Shown piece by piece: positions 35,226 to 46,599 of a stretch of 64,000 nucleotides of DNA. Both the position numbers and the translations under genes were made by a program. Position 1 is the stretch's first letter. Every line of letters begins with the position of its first letter. The DNA is taken from the NCBI GenBank assembly GCA_028015205.1, contig CM051514.1, positions 23,204,150 to 23,268,149 of the forward strand, given 5' to 3'. Below the pieces are notes generated by a model, which did not search any database, was not told where the DNA came from, and was given only the letters and a program-made list of their open reading frames with translations. The stretch comes from Mytilisepta virgata. Taxonomy: Eukaryota; Mollusca; Bivalvia; Mytilida; Mytilidae.

Positions 35226-35356
35226 AGGGACCAATTGTTCAACTCGTTTAACCAAGCGTTAAATTTAACCACAGGTTAAACTCGGTGATTTTCTATACAA
35301 TTTAACCGTGAGTTAAATTTAACCTTAGATTAAATAAATTGAACAACCGAGTCCCT
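35226..35356. mobile_element. 131 bp MITE abutting the S2 SINE head
   Basis: Left end AGGGACCAATTGTTCAA (35226-35242); complement of the right end AGGGACTCGGTTGTTCAA (35339-35356). Inside are several copies of GTTAAATTTAAC-like palindromes, so single strands can fold extensively. It lies 10 bp from the box A end of the SINE. A target duplication is not evident. Confidence 0.65.
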
Positions 35357-35579
35357 AAATAAAAGTCTAGTTCCCTGGCTTCAGTTCTAATGACTGTTGT
35401 GGAAAGAAAACAGTTATTTTAACAAGACCGTAAGAAGTAGTAGTAATAATATATCAAAATGTTATACTGTTATACATGTGTATTGGAGATTATGTGCAAA
35501 TTTTTCATGTTAGTGTGAATCATTTGATCAGTGATATGGGTTGCTTAGAGAGCATTAAAACGAGATTGTATTATCTTTT
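35357..35579. other. No recognised feature
   Basis: Short AT-rich spacer before a tandem array. Confidence 0.3.
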
Positions 35580-36000
35580 TATTTTAACATGGAACTCTAA
35601 GGTAAATATATACAAAAATCTTCTAGCGAACCGCTGAATGGATTTAAACGAAACATAGCATGATTGTTCCTTTATGTCCTTATGAAGTGCTGACCATGTG
35701 TTGTTACTTTGTTGCCGATCCATCATACAAGATGGTACCCATCGGGGTACTTAGTTTAACATAGAACCCCTGTGGTAAATACAAAAATCTTCTACTAGAA
35801 TACCGCTGAGTGGATTGAAACCAAACATGGCATGAATGATCCTTATGAGGTAATGACCATGTCACCAAGTGTTGTTACTTTTTTGCCGATCTTTCTTCCA
35901 AGATGGCCGCTAGCGGAAGAATTAGTTTAACATAGAACCCTATGATGAATACATACAAAAATCTTCTTTTAGAGAACCACTAAATGGAATGAAACCAAAC
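35580..36000. repeat. ~174 bp tandem array, 2.5 copies
   Basis: TTTAACATAGAACCC (about 35585, 35757, 35931), ATACAAAAATCTTCT and GAACCGCTGAATGGAT recur; the first two units also have GACCATGT...GTTGTTACTT, TTGCCGATC and CAAGATGG. It runs straight into the ACACG minisatellite. Confidence 0.8.
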
Positions 36001-36034
36001 ATACACGTGGATGAACGTGTAATGCACCAGACCA

Positions 36035-36185
36035 AATTACATGATTCACACATTACACGCACACGATTCGAACGTTACACGCACACGATTCGCACGAAAC
36101 ACACATACGATTTGCACGTTACACGCAAACCACTCGATGCATGTTGCACGATTAATGTTTACCGTTCGTGCGATTTCTAAAACTT
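36035..36185. repeat. CpG-rich ~22 bp minisatellite (ACACG repeat), copy 2
   Basis: Units like CGTTACACGCACACGATTCG repeat four to five times and end in CGTTCGTGCGATTTCTAAAAC, the same end as at 27180-27285. The reading frame crossing it ends in a peptide similar to the one at copy 1, but this follows from the DNA similarity. Confidence 0.75.
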
Positions 36186-38336
36186 GTGATTGTAAGATAT
36201 GAACGGCAAATACCAAAACGAAATAATGAGATTTTATGTCAGATATGAATAGCAGTGAAATATTTAATATAATTGCATTTGATTTTAAATAAATCAGTGC
36301 GAAAAAAGTGCGTTTACAATATGTGAATTTATCCTATATTTAGTCACATTCAAGAGAACGTTCTCTCTTGTGAGGAAACTGTCAAGTTACTTGGTATTGA
36401 TAGAGATTATCAATTGAATTTTGATGTTCATATCAGTAACTTGTGCAGAAATTAAAGAGTCTTACAACAGACAAATAACAGGTGTCGAATACATTAAAGC
36501 TGTATTTGTATAATATACATACGTGTATACATTATGCCCGACCACAAACAAGTAATAACAATCGGGTTATTCGATAAAGTCTTTAACAATTACGTTTTAA
36601 AATTATTCTTGTGTTCTTCAAAATATTTATACCACATTTCAATTCGGTTTTCTATTAAAATTGACAAATTGTCATTATTTTCTCCTTAATTAGATATTTT
36701 TCTGACCACTATTTGACTGCGCGTGCAGAATATAAACACGCCATTTTATAGACTTACATGAGGCCTTCTTAAGGGTTATTAGAAATCATGAGTTTTTACA
36801 TCAAAAGAAATAGTCATTTTGATGTCGATATAGCAGGATAAAAACAATATAAGTCTGCTATTGAAGAATATAGAAAGTATTTGTATTCGGCTCAGAACTG
36901 GAGGAAAACTTCCTTAGCCTAAAACAATATATTTCTGCTTTAGAACATATGTTCTCCCACAGTTTTGTACTAGCGGGTTGACTGTTCGACCACACTACTG
37001 TTGTCGCATATGAATCAACAATATACCCTTTGTGGAGCCCCTTGTATCACTCCGGGTCTTTTACAGTTCGTGTCGTCCATAGTATTCTAGCTTTTTGTTA
37101 ATGCATTGTCCATTATACTGTCTGACAACCCACTTACGTTTTTCTGGATTGTTTTGTGTATTTTAGAGATTGAAGTGAATCTTTTCCGTCAAAGTCTTTT
37201 TAATTTATAATACATAGAACCACTGACATGACTGAATGAATGTCTGTAATAGTGGATTAGATGTAAAGCCCTGAAGGTTACCATTTGAGAGGAATAAGGT
37301 AATATTAAAAATGTAATGGTAATTGTTTGCAAGGCATACACAATTTCATGTATTACTAAGTGAAATTAATGTGTAATGGAAATTAAATTAATTAAAGCCA
37401 TGAAATGCAATTAATGCCAATTATTTTTTAATGACGTGTACAAGTAACGAAATATTGTCTTATATCAGAACAGGATCTGTTGGTCTGTAACCTGCTTTTG
37501 TTTTTTCCACACATTTATGGTGAGGCAAAGCAATGTGTAGTTTAAATAATAAAATTCAAATATAATGTAATTAAATTAATTATATTGCAGAAATCAGTAT
37601 AATAGTTATGGTAATGTAATTTAAGTTTAGTGAATATAGTGGTAAATTTTACCACCCGTGTGTCATCTGTTCAGCTTATATTTTGGTAGCAACATCACAT
37701 TGATACTTGAATTTTTGGAAAGCAAGGCGATCTCTCTGAAGCTTTTTCTACCCTTAGATGGATTGTTTTCTGAATCTTAATTTTGTTTTCTCATTTATGA
37801 TTTGATTCTGTACTATAAAGGTTTAAACGTATTTGTGTTTTCTTCTTTTTAATCATAACCAACATACCACATCTATCATTGACATGAAATAATTTCATTA
37901 TAATATCAAACTTTTATTAATAAGAATGTCCATGCTCGGATGGTGTTAGTCAGTTATACAGTATTTTACATATACTTCAGACTTCTAGTCTAGGAATTTC
38001 TGACGGCTAAATAATATTAAAGTATGGAATAAATGTTAAAAATAGTTCATTAACTCACCGTTAAGTCTAGACAAAAAAACATGCAATTATTTATCAGAAA
38101 TCGCTTTTACTAAAGGTGTTAAACCGTTTGAATAATTTGTTATTCTTTTATTATCATAAGAACTATGATGTTAACTAACTTATCGAAAAGCTTTTAATTG
38201 CACCTGACTTAATCCCAGACGCTATCCAAAATGACTGTCTCAATGAAAGGTGTCAATTTATTCTGGAACAAGTATCGATCATGGATTCTTATTAATTTCT
38301 CATATTAATACCAACCCTGTTCATATACAATTGCGA
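36186..38336. other. Mostly unrecognised AT-rich DNA
   Basis: Contains a 14-bp perfect palindrome AGAGAACGTTCTCT at 36353-36366. A TAATTA-rich segment lies at 37,370-37,640. A segment at 37010-37140 has TGTATCACTCCGGGTCTTTT and may be a decayed family G piece. No gene is seen. Confidence 0.35.
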
Positions 38337-38337
38337 C

Positions 38338-39243
38338 CAGTCATACCATCTCGTCCAAGTTGACTTGCAGAGCAGTTCTCGCAGTTCCGAGAACTGCTCT
38401 AAGTTAACTTAGAACAGTCAGGAAGAAGAATAGCTCTGGTCAAGAACAATTCTTGTCAGGAAGTAGAACAGCTCTGGTCAAGAATTAGAGCAGTTTTTGT
38501 CCACGACTGCCTTTTAGAACAGCTCTGGTCAGGAATCAGATCAGTGCTGTTCCACGACTGCTTTTAAAAGAGTTCTGATCAAGAATTAGAGCAATCCTGG
38601 TCCACGGCTGCTTTTGCGACGATATCGCTTCATTTCATCAATTGTATGCAAATGATCTGGACATTTAAATATGCCACCTGTGAAATTCAATAGATTGACT
38701 ACCTACATAAGACAACGGATTATAATAGTGGGAAATCATTCGTAGAGAAAATGTGTTTGCAAATTCCGATAAGCTGCCTCTTGCTAATTTTCTTTCTTCT
38801 TTATTCTTCAAATGTGGAATTTTGACCTTGGATGTGTTATTCGTTTGTTAAAGGCGCATAAAAATACCCCAATTACGCATCATGAATATACCCCCCCCCC
38901 CCAAAAAAAAAAAAAACAAAAAAACAAAAAACAAAAACAAAAACAAAAACAAAACAAAATAAAAAATAAAAATGCAAATATTACAACTTGATCATCGGCT
39001 TTATTTCAGTGTGTTATTTTCTTATTTACTCTAAATCCTGACTGTTACTAGAATTGTTTTAGACTATGACTGGTTATAGAATTGTCCCAGACCATGAAAG
39101 GTTAGAGCTGTACTTGACCATGACCGCTTAGAGCAGTCAGAATCGGTCAGGATTCTCAATTAGAGCAGTCATGATTATATTCTAGAGTTCTAAAGCAGTC
39201 AGCAGAATTGCTCTAAGTTAACTTGGTGAGAGGTAATGTCTGT
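38338..39243. mobile_element. CAG-ended long-TIR element, copy A (interrupted)
   Basis: Left end CAGTCATACC, TCCAAGTTGACTTGC; complement of the right end CAGACATTACC, CCAAGTTAACTTAGAGC. Inside are three copies of a ~65 bp cassette (GAACAGCTCTGGTCA, AGAATTAGAGCAGT, GTCCACGACTGC) at 38400-38615 and a related antisense set at 39030-39210. About 370 bp of extra sequence between them (38620-38990) includes a C10 run and a (CAAAAA)n tract and is absent from copy B. A perfect 13-bp stem with a 6-nt loop lies at 38369-38400. Confidence 0.7.
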
Positions 39244-40500
39244 ACCCAACTGTAGGGACCTTTTTTATACTGATTATTAAAACGTCTTTCGCATTAGTCC
39301 TCATATCTTCGAAACGTCTGTATTTTAGAATATAGTTAGTTTAAATAAACTTATTCATTTATAGAGTATTGGGAAAAAAGTTATACCAGCATATGCTAGT
39401 CTCTCTCCATATTGTAGGTGCGAGCGCGTATCATGTAGCGGTATTTTAGCCTACTCTCTTTGGACACCCACAGAGGAGTCTTCAACATCGCACGGTGTTG
39501 TTCTCGTGTAATTTTTCGTCCACAACCGACGGACTATCATCCTTTGTCGATAAAATCCTCGACAATAGTGCCCACAGGGCGTCGCATATTTGATCCATGA
39601 AAGAAGTACGGAAATTTTCCCTTGAATTTATTTCACTTATAGGTCTATTTTTGAAAAGTCGCCTATTGCCTTTTAAAATTTCTTAGGGCATAACCTGGTA
39701 CAGTGTATAGGGTCTTCTAAGATATGTTATCAATAACTAACAACACGTTACTTAATTGTTTTTTCTACATACTTGAATATAGTTTTGGGAGACAGTTGTA
39801 ACACCAATTCGCCAACTTGACGTTTTTAAGATAACTTTTCAACGTGAATGACACTAAGAACCAAACCAAACTTTTTACTGAAAGTGATTTTATGTACAAA
39901 ATGTATCTCATTTCATATGACAGTAAAATGGTTTTTGTTCTAAGTGTCCTTCCTGGTAGAATTTAAAAAGAGATACCAAATACTTTGCGGTTATGAGTTC
40001 CACAATGAGAACAAGTCATGTGTCCGTAAATGAAAACACTGTTCATAACAGATATAGGTTTTAAATTGCATAGCCAACGGGGATAAGGTATTTTGTAGCG
40101 GAAAACTGACAGCCTATAATGTATTGAACTTTTATCACGTCAGTTTTCCTGGTGAGAAATTTTCATTCACTCCTAGGAACTTGTTGGAAGTTTTTTTCTA
40201 TAATTCTACTCCTTCCCTAGGCACGTCTAATTTCAAACGAATATTTCTTCTTTATTTTGGTGTAAATCGCACTCAAAAAGAACAAAAATCAATGTAGTTA
40301 TTTTTTAAAAGTAGTTTCTGTACTATTATGCCGTATTCTAACGATTTTCCTCTCTATTGTTGATTTAGTATATCATTACTGTTTCTTTAAATCAAGAAAC
40401 ATTAACCATCTATAACATGACATGAGCATTTACAATATTTATTACGTTATTATTATTCTAGGTCTTTGTTTATTCAGAATATAGTCCAGTATATAATAAA
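39244..40500. other. No recognised feature
   Basis: AT-rich, no gene. No repeat structure I could match. Confidence 0.35.
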
Positions 40501-40790
40501 TTTCCCTTGTTTAAATTGTCACTTTTGTTATATAACACGATATTTTCCAATAACCAGAAGTTTACTATTTCATACAACAACGTCCATCAATAATTCTGTA
40601 GCACGTTATCAATATACCAATAGCGGGAGAAATATCACTTCCTTTTCTCAATATTTACCATGAACAACAAAAGTGATCAATAAAAATTTTCTTTGATCAT
40701 GCAGGTATCATATAACATGACAATTGATAAATAGGATGATTTATCATTGTCAGTAAATAAATAAATTCCAATATTACATGTATTATACAA
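40501..40790. repeat. Local duplication, copy 1
   Basis: CGTCCATCAATAATTCTGTA, GGAGAAATATCACTTCC and TTTGATCATGCAG...ATAACATGA are matched in order at 43937-44160 and more loosely at 46150-46400. This suggests old segmental duplication or an uncharacterised repeat. Confidence 0.6.
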
Positions 40791-40925
40791 TTACTCGAAA
40801 CACGCAGACTGGGTTTAAACAATAATAAACTGCCCAAACAGCAAGGAAATGTTGTCGTTATACCAATAGGTAAAAATGTCTTCTCTGAAGTAATGGTTCT
40901 TTTGAAAGTTTATTCAGACGTTATA

Positions 40926-41282
40926 CACTAGTAACTCAATTTTGATTCTGGTCTTGTTTATTCTTATTTATTCTTGTTTTTCTGGATATCTACATTTTTC
41001 AACACGGTAGTTTAATACGATCAAATCAAGATATCTTGCGTTGCAGTCAATCAAGATCGGTCAAGACCAGTTTAGTTCAGTTCAGCAAAGCTATTATTAA
41101 AAAATGAATAATTTATTCTTGACATTTATGAGCTGGTCTTAACCAGTCTTGACTGACTGCAAGGCATTATATCTTCTGTTGGTCTTGTTATCTAGACTTT
41201 GTTTGAAATACTAAAAAATCAAGACAGTCAAGATTAAACAAGACTGAAATGCCCGTTTAAGATCAAACTGGTGTTACTAGTG
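40926..41282. mobile_element. CACTA-ended MITE, best copy (3-bp flanks match)
   Basis: Begins CACTAGTAAC at 40926 and ends GTTACTAGTG at 41282. Both sides are flanked by ATA (40923-40925 and 41283-41285), a likely 3-bp target-site duplication. The terminal repeats are ~45 bp with gaps (TTTGAT, then TCTGGTCTTGTTTATTCTT versus TTTCAGTCTTGTTTAATCTT). Inside is the CAAGATATCTTG palindrome shared with copy 1. CACTA ends with 3-bp duplications are hallmarks of the CMC/EnSpm superfamily. At 357 bp it cannot encode a transposase. Confidence 0.75.
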
Positions 41283-42230
41283 ATATATTGTTTCTTTTTA
41301 TTTATCATCAAGCAATTATAGTGGAAACCGTTTAAGACTTATGAACCATAAATCATATTTCTTTTTTATCCATAAATTGAACCAACATTTCAAAGATGAA
41401 ATTGCGTAGATACGGATTTCCAATGTTAAAGCATACTTCGTAGTATGCACGTGGCTTCAATAAAAATAAACTTTATATACAATGTACAAATGTACAGTGT
41501 TTTCAGAAATTCGCCGACAATTACCGAGGTCCAATCCGGGACAATTTGAATAATTAAGTTGTCAGTTATATTTCTGAAATCTTAATCACACAATGGTTCA
41601 TTAGTCAGGAATAACCAAAATATTTCCAAATATTGCCATCTGTTTACTTCTCAAATACAATTTCCTATATAAATTACGCAAACAAATATCCGTTAAGGAC
41701 TAAATAACTTAGTCATTTTAATCATAACATGTAATAATGTAGTAATGTAAATGAAATCAGTAGAACTACAAAGATATTATCTCTACTCTTCTGATTTGAC
41801 TATTACTGTTATTCTTTCTGCTTTGTAAGGAAAGAAATAAGTCGACCTATTCTGTAGAATTATATCATATCAATCATATGGTTTAAAAGAACAAAAGGCC
41901 TAAAACCTTCAATGGATAATATCAATAAGACATTAACTTGGGATGTAATAACAGCCTTCAGTCATCTATATCAGTAAGAGAAAAGCAGTTAACAAATGTG
42001 ATTAGTTAAATTCCCTATGATCACTGATGTATCAGATATCATTATTACTGGTAACCAAGAATCATATAAAATCCATTCCAACTGTACCATTGACGCCTAG
42101 GTCATCAATATTTCATACGGCATTTACACAGAAAATAAAACCGAGTTTGCTTATCAATAAATTACACAAATGTACTTCAAAACAATTCTTTTTTTTTTGT
42201 GGTGTAAAACGTGATTCGATATAAAATTGT
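41283..42230. other. No recognised feature
   Basis: AT-rich, no gene. The part near 41990-42130 loosely matches the local duplication at 46150-46400. Confidence 0.35.
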
Positions 42231-42232
42231 TG

Positions 42233-42740
42233 TAAATACTTAAAATATCTAATTTAAAGCTTTTTATTCTGAAAGAATTCAGAAACAATGTACAATACTT
42301 AAAATAACTAATTAAATGCTCTTAATGCTGAACGAATTGAGAAACAGTCATAACCTGTTGTCCAAGTTGACTTGCAGCAGCCCTGATCAAGAACAATTCT
42401 GGTCAGGAAGTAGAACAGCTCTGGTCAAGAATTAGAGCAGTCGTGGTCCTTGACTGTTTTTTAGAACAGTTCTGGTAAAGAATCATCGGCTTTATTTCAT
42501 TTTAGCATTTTTATTTATAGCATAACAAAAATATTTTACTGAAACTTTAAGTTTGGGATTTCTTATTTATTCTCAATCCTGACTGTTACTAGAACTGGTC
42601 TAGACCATGACAGGTTAGAGATCTTCTACACCATGACTGCTCTGAGTTAACTTGGTGAGAGGTTACGTCTGCACCTACATGTAACTGTACTTAAGACAAC
42701 TAAATAAAGGGCTCTTAATTCTCAAAGATTTCAGAAACAA
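42233..42740. repeat. ~60 bp triplet array split by a mobile element
   Basis: Units of the form TACTTAAAATA.CTAA, GCTCTTAAT.CTGAA and ATT.AGAAACA start near 42237, 42297 and 42689. The second and third are separated by the CAG-ended element at 42345-42671, which therefore inserted at the end of the second unit. Confidence 0.65.
42345..42671. mobile_element. CAG-ended long-TIR element, copy B
   Basis: Left CAGTCATAACC, TCCAAGTTGACTTGC; complement of right CAGACGTAACC, CCAAGTTAACTCAGAGC. One GAACAGCTCTGGTCA cassette lies on the left and one antisense set on the right. Termini starting CAG resemble the hAT superfamily, but I find no 8-bp target duplication, so the class is open. Too short to encode a transposase. 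Confidence 0.7.
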
Positions 42741-43936
42741 TGGATTATGGCGAATTTTTCCCATTCCTTACACATAGTGGTCCACACATATTTTGAAATA
42801 AACTCGGATAACAATTTCATTGCTTACAAGTTAAATGCTATGCATTTGTTTCAACACCTTCTTGGTTCTTACAGATATGTGTATATACATTTTTTAGAAA
42901 CTTTCTCCAGATTTGTTTTACGTTTTACAATGTCAGTTTAAGATAACATGACCTTAATTCAGGTAGGTCGATATTTTTGAAACGATTACGTAGCATTACA
43001 TGAACTTTCAGATCGACATATACAGTCCCGGCCTTGAGAATCTTTAACAATAGCTGGTAAAACGGCGTGAAATTGAAAGTCCGTTTTGACCCATAGCTGG
43101 CCTTTTTTTAAAGCTTGGCTATCGACATGCTCTCAACGATTGAAAGCTTTCCGCCATCCTATAGTAACAATGCTAGCAATCTTTGCTAGCTGTCATTGAA
43201 CACTGGACAGCTTTTCGATAGCCTGTCATTTTTCAGATGTGTGGTGAAGGAAAACAACATAACGACTCGTGACAATGTCCAAACATAACTTGCATATTGC
43301 CAAAGATAATAAAATTATAACAGAGAAGAATTTCCCAGACACATCCTGCGATTTCAATAACGCGAATATAATATTCATGTGTCAAAAGTTTCCAGACACT
43401 TGAAATAGTTTTTCATAAAGATACAACAGAACTGAAACCTGGATCATTTCCAAAGCAAATTGTAATGTATAAAACCCAATAACATTTGGATATTTTACTC
43501 ATAGTTGGAATTATACATCTATTTTTGCTATGGGTGTCTGTATAAAGTCAAAATTATAAAATTTGTTAATATGAACACATTCTAAATTTTTAAAAATGAT
43601 ACAAAAAGTAAATTGAAATAAGATTAAAGGTTAATAGACTTTAGCCAAGCCTTGACTAAAGATCAAACAAGAAGATACAAGTACAAAAAGTGGGCATAGA
43701 TGTTTAAGAAAAAACTTTGATAAAACTGGGCCCAAGGGTAAATAAGCAATGTAGAAACTCCAACTTTCTCTTAAGCAAAAATTCTTAAGAATTATTCACG
43801 CTTAAGTCAAGCGCTAGTCAAAAGAACTCAAGGAAATAACCTCGATAATATCCCATAGCAATTGCTAACACCTTGCACGTTACAACTAGAATTCATATTT
43901 TTAAAATAATTTGTTTCACAATATTTTCAAAAAACT
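42741..43936. other. No recognised feature
   Basis: AT-rich, no gene, no repeat recognised. Confidence 0.35.
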
Positions 43937-44160
43937 TCAACAACTACGTCCATCAATAATTCTGTAAGCACATTATCGATTAACCAATAACAGGAGAAAT
44001 ATCACTTCCTTTTTCCTAAAGTATTTCAATATAGACCATGTACAATAAAAGATAAATCAAAATTGTCTTTGATCATTCAGATTTCAGATAACATGATAAC
44101 TGCTAACCAAAGAAGATCATTTATTGTCAGCAAACAAATAAAATCCATCATAATATAATT
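43937..44160. repeat. Local duplication, copy 2
   Basis: CGTCCATCAATAATTCTGTA, GGAGAAATATCACTTCC, TCTTTGATCATTCAG, AACATGATAAC and TTATTGTCAGCAAACAAATA match 40501-40790 in the same order and orientation. Confidence 0.6.
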
Positions 44161-45384
44161 GCACTGGGACCCACATTGGATGATTTGGTTTTGAATTAAA
44201 GCTACAACATGAAAATTAGAAAATACATTTTTTTCTTTTCTTAAGGATGCTCGCTGGTCATGTTTGGTCTTTTTGTCAGATTTTTGGAATCCTCGGGTTT
44301 TATCCATTTCTTAAACATGAAATTTTTTGCCCATAAACCACCACTTTTTCTTTTATAATTCAATCATATATACCATAAAATGGTATTTGACAAAATTTTA
44401 TGAAATCCTTTTTTTATTTTTTCATACATTTGTGAGAGACTGGCGTTGTCAATGCAAAGACTTTGAAAAATCCAGAGAAAACCCATTTCCTGCAAATTTT
44501 CAAGGCCTTATAGCTCTAAAATGAGCACATGAACCTATATTTTTTCTTGCTTATTTGTTTAGTATTCATATGTTCTCTCAAACTAAAACACCTATTTATT
44601 TCCTATTAGACCAGTGATCATCCTTAAATAAAATCGCACTCTTGTTCATGAATTACTTGCATGTTATCTATATATTTTGAATAATTCTGAAATTTTCATA
44701 CTGAAAAAAAGGTCAGTAACACAAACGCACTAGAAGACGAGGTAAACAATGTATATTTGGGAGAAGAGAGGTCCCGATGCAAAATTTAATTTGTATGGTA
44801 TACGTATATGTTAATGCAATGTCTTTCTACGATTAGTACGTTCTCACAAAACAAGGTACATTTTAAGTAAATTCCGAATATATTGAACATATTTTACCGA
44901 TTTTTATCGGGCCTTCATAAACAATCAAACAAAATATACCAACAGTAATTTGTTTGAAAATTACTTAAGCACTATGCAAATTCACTTCTGAAAAGCGAAA
45001 CAACACATACTTCCATGGCAAAATTTATGACGTCACCACGACAAAGCGAAATCAAATTGATTTTTTTCTTCAAGCGAATAATTTAGAACATCTACGCAAT
45101 TAATATTTTTTTCTCACAAATGCATTTGTATGTATGAGTGTTATACCAGATAGGCTACGCAACTGAAACGACAAACACATTTATTAAATGCTTAATATAA
45201 ACTCGTTTGTTTCGGTATTAAATATAGTTTTACGGTTAAGCTGCTGTTTTATTCACTAGAGTGTCGTGATATACCAATACAACTGGTTCAACCTCACAAC
45301 TGTTACCAAGTCAGACTATCCTGACCCTTTGTTGTATTTATGTTTGTGCTCTTTTATGTTAGTTTTTTCTGGGGTTCTGTCTAG
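44161..45384. other. No recognised feature
   Basis: AT-rich, no gene. Confidence 0.35.
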
Positions 45385-45690
45385 CTATTAGGAGACGTTG
45401 ATTGATTGGTACATGTGTGTCATTGTTGACCTTTCGTTGTTTATTTATACACGAGAAGGTCAGGATAGATGATGGGTTAGGTTTGGGTACCAATAAAATC
45501 GGTTTCACTCTAATACTGCTAGATGTAAGTAAATGTACCGAATCTGACCATCTATGTTGTGTCTATATTTGTGGTTTGTGGTTTGTTTTTGTATTTACTT
45601 GATTGCAAGGCGATAATTGATTGGGTTATCATTGTTGACCTGATTGTAACGCGACGATTGATTGGTTTATCATTGTTGACCTTTGGTCTT
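45385..45690 (+). repeat. Three spaced copies of a GATTGATTGGT...CATTGTTGACCT block
   Basis: Copies near 45390-45435, 45611-45645 and 45650-45690. The last two are adjacent, ~42 bp apart. The first is separated by ~200 bp of other sequence. It lies upstream of a family G copy and may belong to it. Confidence 0.5.
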
Positions 45691-45779
45691 ATGTTTTATT
45701 ATTTATTTACATGTATGAAAATTCCTTAGTTACATAAATTATCAGAAATAAGTTGATGTCATCACATAGGAAATTGTAC

Positions 45780-46110
45780 GGTCGTTATCATGAATTGATT
45801 GACCGTTACAGTGTTCCAATATCTAAGATGATGTTGGACCTGTTCTCACTGTCGTAACATTTCATGTACCTCCACCGATTTGTGACTACCACCGGATTGA
45901 CTTTGTTGAACTCCACGACCAGTGTCGAATACGGAGCAGGAACTGATTACCCTTCCGGGGCACCTGAGTTCACTCCTGGTTTTTATAGGAGTTCGTGTTG
46001 TTCATTGTTTTTTTAGTTTTCAGTGTTTATTTGTTGTTCTTGTGGTTGTTCATTTGTCTTCCCGGGCTTTGTCTGTCTAATGGATTGCTCCTTGGGTATA
46101 TTTGTCCTCT
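45780..46110 (+). repeat. Dispersed repeat family G, copy 2
   Basis: ATTGACTTTGTTGAACTCC, GGCACCTGAGTTCACTCCTG, TTTTTATAGGAGTTCGTG, TTTTCAGTGTTTATTTGTTG and GTCTGTCTAATGGATT parallel 19895-20125. Confidence 0.7.
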
Positions 46111-46590
46111 TTGTACCATATTTGATATATTCATCATTGATCACGTAATGTTTACAAACGACTGCATTCATCAATAATTTAATATAATATCATGTGATAT
46201 ACAATGTAATAATTTCCTTCCCTCAAGTATATCAGCTTTAGAATATTGGTACAAACAAATATGATTAGTTGTATTTTCTTTTGATCTTTTACTTATAACA
46301 TGATAATTCATTACCAAGGAATAATTAATGCAAGCAAACACATAAAGTCCATTACAGCATTGTCATAAATATTCCTATCGGTGTTTACACAGATGATACA
46401 ATTAAAGAACCTTTGTGAGCACGCTCACATACCCCACGTCTTCATATTGTCACTGGAGAAACAAAATCTCACTTCACAAGTAAAATGAACACAATCAAAT
46501 GCTTACCTTCACATATTGATCCTAATTTGAATGGCAGCATGTTGGGAAATTTAAATTCAAAGCGAGAGGAGTCAACAGTAATAGTATAGT
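46111..46590. other. No gene; loose third copy of the local duplication
   Basis: CATCAATAATTTAATATAA, TTTTGATCTTTTACTTATAA and CAAGCAAACACATAAAGTCC recall the duplication copies at 40.5 and 43.9 kb, but the identity is low. Confidence 0.3.
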
Positions 46591-46599
46591 GAGGCAAAT

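Noticed and set aside
35004..35279. Overlapping 91- and 94-codon ORFs on both strands
   Set aside because: Both lie in an S2 SINE and the adjacent MITE; the same peptide pattern reappears at the other S2 copy (61665-61865).
27039..36180. Conserved short protein ending in YRSC.F at two loci
   Set aside because: The similar peptides come from the ACACG minisatellite being copied at both loci; substitutions do not favour silent positions in any evident way.
36353..36366. Heat-shock-element-like palindrome AGAGAACGTTCTCT
   Set aside because: It contains a GAAnnTTC core, but a single site with no gene nearby is not evidence of regulation.
37370..37640. Homeodomain-site cluster (TAATTA)
   Set aside because: Expected often in DNA this AT-rich; spacing shows no pattern.
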